IMG/VR virus record: IMGVR_UViG_3300035698_010721
Location: 1 to 37,127 of that record
Strand: one strand, 5' to 3'
DNA length: 37,127 nucleotides
Origin: a virus
A model generated the notes under the pieces. The model was not told the DNA's origin, made no database searches, and saw only the letters and a list, made by a program, of their open reading frames with translations. Of the stretch, positions 23,785 through 35,700 are shown piece by piece. Position 1 is the first letter of the stretch. The number at the start of each line of letters is the position of its first letter. Both the position numbers and the translations under genes were made by a program.

Positions 23785-26700
23785 ATGGGAAAACGACAAA
23801 AAATTAATCCTATTATATATGATACTAAACAACACGGATTTACAAGCGGTGAATCACAAGATGGAGGTTTAGGTAATATAGAATTAGGCTCTTACGACTT
23901 TGGAGTTAATAGGAACAATATTGATAATTTAGAAACTATAAGAGCTTTTAATCAATCTTCCTTAAGTAAATTTGGTAATCAAGCAGCTAAAACTTTACCT
24001 GCTATTGGGTTAGGTATTGTGGAAAATGCAGGTTATTTAGGTGAATTATTATTTGATTGGGGCGATAAAAAAGATTATACAAACGCTTTAACCGAATTTG
24101 CAAAAGATAAAAGAGAAAAATTAGATGAAGCTTTACCTGTAAATAGGAAAGATAGGGGTGCGGTTTTTGATTTAGATGATCCTGCATGGTGGATAGAACA
24201 TGGTGGAGGTTTAGTAGAGTCTATTGGAGAATTTTTAGTTACGGGTGCAGGAGTAGGTTCAGCTTTAGGTAAAGTCGCTACAGGCACAGCTAAAACTCTT
24301 AGAGCAGGCTTAATAGCAGAAAAAATGTTACAAGGTACTGCTGCTGTAGGCACTTCAGCTTCTCTAGCATACGTTGAAGGGGCTATGAGCGGTTCTCAAG
24401 TCTATAAAGAAGTTTTTGCTGATCAGATGCGAATACACGGTAATAAAGATACCGCAAATCAATTAGCTTCTGAAGCTGCTTCTACTACAGTTAAAACAAA
24501 CACCTTAATCAATACTGCTTTAAATTTAACTTCTGTAATGCCTTTATTTAAAAGTAAAGGGTTTTTAAAAAATAATACGGCATTAAATAGAGGGAATTTA
24601 AAAAAAGAAGAGTATTTAAAAAAATTAACAAATTTACCTGTAGATAATCCTAATAAAGCTTTACGTAGGATTTTAGCTTTTGAGGCTTTACAAGAGGGTG
24701 CGGAAGAACAAGTTAATTTATTTGCAGAAGGTGAAGGTAGAATAGTAGGAGGACTTAAGAAAAAAGAAGGTTCTGCTATGGATAGATTTTTAGATGCAGC
24801 TTTATCGGAAGAGGGCGCATTAAATTTTATTTTGGGTGCAGTAGGGGGTGTAGGTCAAACTTTAGGTACACAATTTGCACCTATTAAAAAAACTACAGAT
24901 AAAGACGGTAAAAGAGAGTTTATTTCTATTAGAGAACAAACAAAAAGAAATAAAGAAGTAGGAGTAGCTAATTATATAGACAGTGTTAAAAAAGATTTTG
25001 CAACTTTAGATACTCTACAAAAAGAGCTAAACGCTGCTGTTTTAGAAGGTGACGAAAGTAAAATTGCTTTAACAAAAGAAAAATTATTTAATATAGGTAC
25101 AATTAATAGTATTAGACAAGGTTTTGGTGAAGCTTTTATACAAGATTTTGAAGAAATTGCAGCTACAGATAACACTATTCAGTCTTTAGAAAAAGACGGT
25201 AGAACTGAAGCAATGCGAAAAGGTTATACTGACTCTATAACAGAAAATTCTTATAAAAATGAAGCTTCTGATAGGGCAAGAACACTTGCACAACTTACTA
25301 GAGAGTATAAAAATATAGAAGAGCAGTTTTCTGATTTAAATTCCATATTTGCTCAAGAAGGTTTTAGAAAACACTTAGCTGCTGAAAGTTATAAAAAATC
25401 TACAGAAGAGATAAATAAGATTATTGAAGAAATAAGACCGCAATTTGAAGGTAATTTTTCTTTATATGAAAGCAGAGTATTAGAACTTGAAGCTAAAAAA
25501 AGAGGACTAAAAAACGCTTTAAGTACTATTAATGATGAAAATTATAAAGATGTTGCTAATACTCTTACGGGAGTAACTTCTGCTGAAGGTCAAGCTAAGT
25601 TAACTAAAAGTATTACACAACAGCTTCTTGCGGTTCAAGAGGAAATTAAAGCAGAAAAAGAAGTTTATAAAAATAAACCTACTAGTGAGGCGGATTTATC
25701 TATTAGTGATTTATTTAAAGAAGCTACTTTCTATTTTGAAACAATTACTCCTTTGGAAGGACAAAGGGCTTTATTTGCCGAAATGGGTAAAGAAATAGGT
25801 AAAGATTATAGAAAACTTTACACTAGAGAAGGTAAAAAAGCTTTTACAGACAGTGTAGGTAAAGAAGTCGAAAAAGTAAATAAGGATTTTCAAAAAAAAT
25901 TGGAAGATAAGTTAGCTAAAGATGCTAAAAAAGAAGAAAAAGTAGCTAAAACTTTAGCTAAAGCAAAATTAGAAGCTGAAAAGAAACAAAAAGATACCGA
26001 AACAGCAGTTAAAACTTTAGAAAAAGAAGCTCCTTCCAGTAATTTTGGTAAAACTAAAGTAGAAGAAGTAGAAGAAGAAGAAAATGTTAGTAATTTTGGT
26101 AAAACTAAAGATCAAATTGAGGCAGACAACGCTAAAAAAGATTCTGATCCCAAGACTAATTCTTCTTCTCTAGAAGCTGATTTAAATAATGAAGACCCTA
26201 AGTTAGATACAGGATTAGAAGGCTATCAAGGTCTTACTAACAAAGAAAGAGAAGAAGAGAAAGAAGCCTTAGATACTCTTATAGAAGAAAATAATAACAC
26301 TAATGAAGGTTTACTTATTAATGCCGCTCCTTCTATTGCTTATTTAGCTCAAGACTATGAAGAAGATGAAGATGGTATAAGAAGTACTTCTAATACAATT
26401 AATGATAATACTAATTTAGATGTATTTAGACCTAATGGTATAATAGTAGGAGATAAAATAACACTTGCTATTGATACGGAAAATGAAGCTTACGAAGAGT
26501 TTAAAGAGGATGCAGAACGTGTACCTATTGTTATTAAAAAGGGTGATAAGATTATAGGTTACGTACATACTATAGATTATATAAACAGAAATAGAGTTGT
26601 TGAGGTAACTTATGACTCTGAAGGCAATCCTACGGATAATTTAGAATTACAAAAAACAAATCTTAAAAAATTAAGAGAATTTTTATACACTTCTAAAACT

Positions 26701-29700
26701 TTTGATAGTATAATAACTAAAAAAACTTTAGGTGTTTTAAATAGAGATTTTAAAGGAGGACGTTATAACGTTAATGAAGCTATGCCTTCGGGAGTTAGTT
26801 TTGCTTTAGGTAAAAACGGAAACCTTTATGTTAACAAAGATGATAGTTATCCTAACCCTTTAGTTAATAAACAAGAGTTTTTAAATGGTCGTTTATATGC
26901 TATACTTCCAACTCCTGTAGAGGGAAAAGAAATGGGCGTACCTTTAGACATTAAAACTTTATCTAAATCTTATGTAGATTCTATGAAAGCAGGTTTAATG
27001 TTATTTTTAGCTGAAGACGATCAAATAAGCGAATCTGGTCAAATAGCTATAAATACTTTAAATACTAAATTTGAAATAGACATTAGGACTTTTGCGGGTT
27101 TAAGAAGTTTCTTTAACAACTTTGTTTACTCTGATGGAAGATTAAATGATACAGAATTTTTAACTGAAGTCTCGGAAAACGTTAAACCTGATGATAAAAA
27201 ATATTTAGAAGTTTTAGGTAATGGTATATTAATAGCTGAAACAAGCAAAAAACCCCTTTCTATTACTAAAAATTCACCTCCTGCACAAGCAGAAGCTTTA
27301 TTAGCTGCTTTAGAAAAACATCTAGCGGGAATGTATATGAATATTGACTTAAATCAAATTAAAAACAATAGACCTATTAAACTTCCTTTATTAAAAGTAG
27401 ATACTGAAACAGGTGAATACGTTACAGAGGAAGAAAGTTACGAATCTTATAATGACTTTATAGCTGCACATAGTTTAACTAATATTATAGCTGCTCCTTT
27501 AAATGATACAGAAGTAACTTACTTCGTACAGCCTACAATGGAGTTTGCTACACCTCAAGATGGTACAGCTCCTGAAATACAACCTAAAATAGTAATTGCT
27601 AAAGAAAATAAGCCTGAAAGTAAAATAACTTTATCAGGCTCTTTAACTAACAGTAAAGTAACAGGAAAAAATAGTGATACTGTAGAAAGTGACGATCTTG
27701 CTGAAAATTTATTAGGTAAACAAAATCAAGTTCAATATAATCTTAAATCAATTACTCTATTAGCTTCTGCTAAAGCGGAACAAGTGTTTATTAAGGGAGA
27801 AAAAGCAGGTTGGGATTTAAATAAAATTTTAACAGAACTTCAAATACCTAAAGAACAAAAGCAAATTATACTAGATAAAAATATTACTGATAGAGAAGAA
27901 ATAATTACATCTTTATTAGCTGATAATAGTTTTGTTGTTGAGGTTAATACTGCTAAAGAAAAACTTAAAACTGGTAATTTGTTATTTGGAGATGATATTA
28001 GAGATGAAAATTTTAAATATGATAGTTATGATAATGATACTTTTTGGAAAGAAAACATAGAAACTGGTGAAATTATTGACTTAACTAAAGAGGAATATGA
28101 AAAGGGTTTACAAAGCATAAATGACAACCTTAATGATAACCCAACCCAGCATTACTCTAACCTAACAGTTTCAGGTGGTACTAACTATACAGAAAATGAA
28201 ATAGCTACACCTGCTATTATACCTAATATTAAAGGTCATGCAGAATTTAGTACTGATAATGGTATAGGTTGGTTCAGAAGTGATGAAGTACAAGGTAAAA
28301 ATTTAAGAGATGAAGATACTTCTATAGAAGGTATATTTGGTAAAGATAATTTTGAAGGAACCAAAACTCGTAGAGTACTAGAAGTACAATCTGATTTATT
28401 TCAAAAAGGTAGGGATAAAAAAGATTTAATATCTTCTGAAAATAAAAAACTTACAATTGGACAGTCTAGTGAAACAGAATTTACTGTTGAAACTTATGAA
28501 GGAGAAAGACTATCGTTCCACGCATCTAAAGAAGACGCTAATAAAGAATTAGCTAGGTTACAATCTTTACCTAATCCAACTAACAACTTTCTACAACTAT
28601 TAAACAAAAAAGGTAATTGGGTTAATTTCTTTATACAATCTATAGTACAAGATAGTGCTAAGAAAGGTTATGAAAAAGTATTATTTCCTACAGGTGAAAC
28701 TGCTGCTAAAGTAGAAGGGCATCAAACTATTGCTGATGAAATTAAAAGTTTAGATACTGAAATAAATGAATTAAAGAAAGGTATAAAAAGTTTTAAACTT
28801 AATGATATAACACACTACTATCTACAAAAAGATAAAAGTGTAGAACCGGGAGAACAACCTAGCATAGAGAAAGACGGTTGGTACGCAGATCCAAAAGATG
28901 TAGGAGTAGACATTTTTCAATTTGAAACAATTCCAGACAATTTAAAAAATTCTATAACAGAAATTGATAGTGCTGTTAAGGGTAAGTTACAAAAGTTAGA
29001 AGCCCAAAAACAAGAGATGAAATCTCAAGGTATTGAAAAACTTAAACCTATTGAAGCTTTCTATTCTAATAGAGTAACTAATATACTTAATAAATTATAT
29101 GACGTTAATGAAGTTACTGATGAATTTGGTAATACTTGGAATGAAATAAATATAGAAGCCTCTTCTATAAGTGCAATAAGTTTAGATTTGCCTGAAGCTT
29201 TACGTTTTGAAAACATACTAGTTACGGGTTATAGTTCTTATACTCAAAATGAGGTTATAGACACTATTAATAGTTACATTCTTAGTAAAATAAGAGATAA
29301 AGGAGAGGCGGGATATCTTGTAGAATTTAATAATTTTATTAATGAAATAAAAGGTATAGACTTAGCAAGATTTCAAAACATTGTAAAAAATCAAAAAGAC
29401 TTTAGAAGGTTAGCTCAAGAAAAATTACAAAGATTAGGTATAGTTAAGAAAAGAAGACTTAATGAAAGAGAAGTAGATTCTGCTATATTATCTTTATCGG
29501 AATTAGATATTTCTGACAATCTACAATGGGAAGACGAGTGGGTATTTAAATTAAATCCAAAAAATACAGCAGGCACACAATTAAAACAATTTTTTGCTTT
29601 TATTGCTGATACTGAATATGATCCTACTAAAGGTACATATTTAGTAAAAGGTACGCATTTAGGTATAGAAAATATACCTAAATATATGTCTTTAGATACT

Positions 29701-32700
29701 GTTTGGGAAGGTGTACTTTCTGTTACTACTGATACTGCCCCTGTATGGGAAGATATTAGAAAAAAACTAGAAGAAGCTTCTCCTTCTAAACCTTATTTAC
29801 ATAGTATCTTAAATGAAATTGATAATTATACAGGAAAAGATAAACAAAGACTTATTAATCAATTTGTAGTTGCTGCCACTAAAACACATAATGGTTATGA
29901 GTTTCTTAAAGTTAGAAAAAATAAAAATGGTACAGTTAACTTTTTTCCTTCAGACTCAAATAGAGGTAATTTAACTAAAACTATTCAAGAGTTTTGGTTA
30001 CAAAATTTTAAACAAACTTTTTTAGTTACAGTTAATAATGAAGGCGATCTTATCATAAATAAAAAAGAAGCAACTAAAATGATAGCTAGAATTAATAATT
30101 CTGATTTATCATTAGACTCTTCTTTAAAAATTTTAGAAAAACTTGGTATTGATGTTAGTCCTGAAGTACATAAAAGTCTTTTTAGGATTAATAAAAAAGA
30201 AAGCTTAAGAAGACAGTACGAAGATAAAGATGGTTTATTCTTTTTAATTAAAGACGGTTTAAGTAATTTAAAAGAAAATGATCTTTTAGAAATTAATCAC
30301 CCTTTAGCAAATAATAGCGGTTTTAAAGCTTTAGCTAGATTGGAAGCTAAATATAATACAAGTACACATTCTAATTCTTTAAGAAATATAAACAATGATT
30401 TAGTTTATGCTTATGGACTAAATAAATTTTTAACTTCCAGAACAAGAGAACTTCTTACTACTAATAAAGCTAAAGAGTTATCTTTAGTTTCTTTTAATAG
30501 TACTTATTTTCAAGACGAGGAAGGTAAAATTCCTTTATACGAAAACTGGTTATACTCTTTACAAAATGATACCTACTTTAAAGAACATTTTAAAGTTTCT
30601 CCTATAGACGGTATGAGAGAAGGTAGAAAAAAAGGAGTATCTATGACAGATATGTACGAAAAAGATCAAGAAGTTTTTAGACTTGCTGCTTATCATAATA
30701 ATTTAAACGGTAGAAAGACTTCTCGTTTAAGTAAATTTGTATACAGTATACCAGGAAAAGCTACTTCTTATCTAGTAACTGCACCTAGACATGACACTTC
30801 TATTGTTATAGATAAAGTTTCATCTAAAGTAACTTTTAATAAATCAAGTTTAGACGCTTTATTTAGTGTAGCTAATTCGGAATTTAAAAGAATTAGAAGA
30901 TTTCAAGAATTACAAGATCAAGGAACTGCCCCTACTACTAAAGGTTACAAAGACGGAGCAAATAAATTTTTCTTTTATGATTTTTTAAATAAAGACTCTT
31001 CTCCTGAAATTTGGAAAGGAGGAAGACTTTTAAGTTACACCTCTACAGTAGAAATAGAAGGTAAACAAGTAGCTGTAGGAAGTATTATAAGAGAAAAAAT
31101 AGCAGAAAATTTTAATCAAGAAATTAAAAGTAAAATAGAGCATTGGAATAAGCTTAATATTATAGGTAAAGACGCTAAAAATAAAAACATATTTAATAAT
31201 GTAGATTCTAATTTTCTTTCAGGAATGGTAGTTGCAAAAACTTCTGCTGCCGATTTTCAAAAGCAATCAATATGGATGGCTACAGATTTTGTAGTAAATA
31301 CTTATTTAGCTAATTTTAATATGCATCAAGCTTTTATTGGCGATCCTGCATTATTTTATAAAAAAGATATTCAAAACACTTGGAGTAACGTAGGTAAACG
31401 TTTGGCTAAAGATATTGCATCAGGCGAAGATTTAGCTCTTTCCAACATTAACGAAGAATTTGTAAGAGTTTATGCTTCTGATAGATTAGTAAATGCTTTA
31501 AATATAGCGGAATTAAGAAACAGAATAAAAGATTTAGCTAGTGATTATGAAGCTATAGAAGGTACGGATGCTGTAGAGTTAACAACATTAAAAGAACATT
31601 TAACCGTTCTTTATCAACAGGGTAGACTTGATACAGATGTATACAATAGAATACTAAATAAGATTAAAACAGAAGAAAACAGTTTAAAGTTAGATCAAAA
31701 AGATTTAGGTATTATTTTACAACCTATGAAACCCGTATATTCTGATAGTGTAGTAGACACCGAAGAAGATATGGTTAGAGTAGAATATATAAAATCTGCA
31801 AGTTTTCCTTTAATTCCCGAACTTACTAAAGGTACAGATTTAGATAATATTAGAATAGCTATGGAAACTTTAGAAAAAACTAAAGAACTTCCAGTAAGAT
31901 TAGCTTTTACTTCTGCTACAAAATTAGGAGGTAGAGAATTTGCTACACTTTTTAATAAAGACGGTAAAACTTCTAAAGATTTAGACCTTACTCCTTTTAG
32001 TATTAATGTACCTCGAAGAGGTTTAAGAATACAACAAGATATTCCATACGATCCAAGTAAAGATAATATATTAAGAGGTTCTCAAATATCTAAACTTTTG
32101 TTTGATAGTATTTTAAATTTAGATGGGTTTTCTTTTGATGGTAAAAAAATTACAGCTAAAGCCTTAAAAGAAAAGTTTTTAGAAGCTAATTATGATCTTT
32201 CTGCTAAAGCGTTAAATGAGCTTAATGAAGATATCACAACAAACGGAGATTTAGACATAAAAAAACTTCGTGGCATTTTACAAGAAGAAGCTATAGATAG
32301 GGATTATAATATTAATGATTTATTAATGCTCTCTTTAGATAGAGCTACAGGTAAATTTGTTATGCCTTTTTGGAGTAGTCCTAGTTCTGATAAATATGAA
32401 TCTTTAGTTACTTCATTGTATACAAATAGAGTAATTAAACAAAAACTTTCAGGTAGAAGTCTAGTATTGGTAAGTGAAGAAGGTTTTGGGGGAAAAAGTG
32501 AAGGTATAGTTTATACTAGTTCTTACGATTCTGAAATAGGATTAAAGCCTATGAGAGTGGAAGACGGTGAAGTCAAAGCTGCACAAGTTATAGTACCACA
32601 AAGGTTTAAAGATAGTCAAGGTGCTCTTTTGGATATAAAGAAATATATTGATAAAACAACTGGTTTATTGGATGTCAATAAAGTTCCAAAAAAGATGTTA

Positions 32701-35700
32701 GAAGCCATAGGGTTTAGGATTCCTACACAGGGTCATAACTCTATGGCTTACCTTGAAATAGTAGGTTTTTTGCCTGAAATTTATCAAAATACAATTATTA
32801 CTCCTAGAAATTTTATTATTCAAATGGGGTCAGATTTTGATGTAGATAAATTATATATTTATGAGCCTGAATATACTGTAGATAATGAAACAGTATTAAA
32901 AGCTAAATCAACTAATAACGACATTATAGATATGCATAAAAGCGTATTAACTAATGAATCCGTTTTTAACAAAATAATTAGACCTTTAGGTTTTGGTTTA
33001 TTGGAAGGAGGTAAAGGTAAAACTAATCTTGCTATAGAAATAGATAATGCTCGAAAAGCTAGATTAGGTGGAGTTAAACCTCTTAACGGTTCTCAAACTT
33101 TTTGGACTCAAAAATATTTAGAATCTTTAGAAGGTAGAGCGGGTATAGGTGTTAAATCTTTAGATTCTACATTTAATTCTATACTACAGGGTACAGAACT
33201 TAGTTTAAAAGGTAATAACTTTATTTCCCCTTTTCTTGTATTTGGAGAAGATAATGGTAATGCTATAAAATTAACAGATTTAGGTAAAGGGGAGACTTGG
33301 GACGGAATTAGAACTATAAATGAAGTTATAGCAGCTTACCAATCTGCTGCTGTAGATAATGAAAAAAATCCTATATTAGGTAAAATTAATTCCAATTCTG
33401 TAACTTTTCCAGTAGAAAGAATACTAGTTCAATTAGGTTTTACTGAAGATTTTGTAGCTTATTTTACTAGTCAAGATATATTAGTAGAATACGCTAAAGA
33501 AGTTAATAATTTAAGAGGCAGTAGTGCTGAAAAAGGAGTAACAGAAGAAACTATTTATAATAAGTTAAAATCTAAATATGTTAATCTTCTTAGAGATAAA
33601 GTTTCCAAAGAAGCTTTTAAATCCGCACAACTTAAAGATGCTGATTTTCCTTTAACTAGGGAGCAAATGAAAGGTAGTATACAAAAAGGAGTAGAATATA
33701 GAAACAAAAAAATAACTTATGAAGAAATACAATTATTAGCTTTAGAAAAATTTAGAAAAGCTGAAATGTATGGCAAAGCTTTAGGTAAAATACAAAGAGC
33801 AGTAAACAGTGATAGTAAGGGTTTAGGTAAAAATTTCTTTGAAGTTGCTGATAAGGTAGTAGATATTCAAAAAGTTATTTATAATAATAAATTAATAGAT
33901 AATGCTTCTGAATTATTGTCAGGTGTTGAAGGGGATTCCTTTTTCTCTAAAAGCATGAATGATATTGCCACCCAATTAGGGCTTATGTCGGCTTACACTA
34001 CCTTTTTGTCAGAAGAGGATAGTTTGTTTCCTTACGAAAAAAGAACAGTGCAGGAGAGTTTAGAACAACTTGAATGGGTATTTGGTAGAGAGCTTTCAAC
34101 TGACAATAAAAAACAAATATGGAACAGTTTAAAATCTTATGTATTTTCTCAAAATAATAATGGGTTATTTGAAGATGCTTCTAAGGAAAGAAGAAAATTG
34201 TTTTTTGATACTAAAGATAATCAATCTCTAGCTACTAGAATTAAAAATTTTGCTAAAACTGTACAAGGTAAAAATAATCCTTTTATAAAAAGACTTAGTT
34301 TTGAGTTTAATCCTAAAAACAGCAATAAACCTGCATTAATTAAATACAATTCTTCGGCAGGAGAAAATTTAGACGAAATTCCAATATATCAAGGATTTAA
34401 AGATTTGTTTAGAGACAGTGCTACTAAACAATTGGGTTTAGATTTAGTTAAATATACTTATCTAAATGGGGGACAGCAACAAGCTAATGAATTTACTAAG
34501 TATGTACCTTTTGAAGAATTAGTTAATTTAGGATTTACTGCAAGCTTAAATAAAGTTAATTTTAATAATCCCGCTTTAGTGGAAACTGTAGTTAATGCAG
34601 ATTTAAATAAATTTACATTACAGTATGTGCAACATAATCCTTATTTAACACAAGAAGTAAATAGTAAATTTACTAAAAAAATAGGAAATTCTTATATCTT
34701 ACCTTCTCCTATGGCTAATGATAAGAATTTTTCAACTATTACAGAAGATCAAGTTGCAAACGGTACGGCTTCTCCTGAATATCCTCCTATAATTAGATTA
34801 ACTTCTCCTGAAGGTGAGATTTTAGTAATGTACAATGAAACTTTAGAAGACGATAGTAGAGTTTATAAACTTATAAGTACACTTAATGAAAGATTTTTTA
34901 ATCAATATGATGCTAATTTAGCTATTGACGCAGTGGCTACTAACCTAACTGCACCTCAAAATTTAACTACACCTAAATCAGAAAAGGTAGTTGAAAAGAT
35001 AACAGTTAAGGTAGCAACAAAATTACCACAAGCTAAAACCACTCCTATAGTTAATAAAACAGTAGATGAAGAAAAAAATCTTTTAGTAGATACTAATGTT
35101 GCTACTACTATTGACAACATTTTAGCTACAAGTATTATACCTCAACATGTAGAATTAGCTAAATTTTTAAAAGCTACAAATTTATTAACTAACTGGACTA
35201 TATCTGAAGATCAGAATATAACAGGTAAGGGTAAAGCTTATACGACTTTAGGCAAAGCGGGTAGAATATCATATAATACTTTAAAATTTAAAAATCCTAC
35301 TGATATTCAGGAATTAGAGCGTTTAATTTTACACGAATCTTTACACGCTGTTACTGTAGGTTCTTTACTTAATCCTCAGAATGCTAAACAAGAACAGGCT
35401 ATAGAATCTCTTAAGAATCTTAGAACTAATATTAGAACTAAGGTAATTAACGGAGAAGTAGCGGGAATGAATGCAGCAGAACTTCAAGAGTTTGAGCAAC
35501 TTTTTGCTAAAAACTTTAAAAGTATGGAAGATATTGCAAGGCTTTCAGAACTTAAAAGTAAGTATTATGGTATAGCCGATCTTAAAGGAATAAATAATAC
35601 TAATTTAGTAATTTCTGAATTTATTACAGGAATACTAACAGAAAAAGGTTTACAGGAAGCAATGAACACTATTCCTTACGATTCTACTAAATCCGTATTA

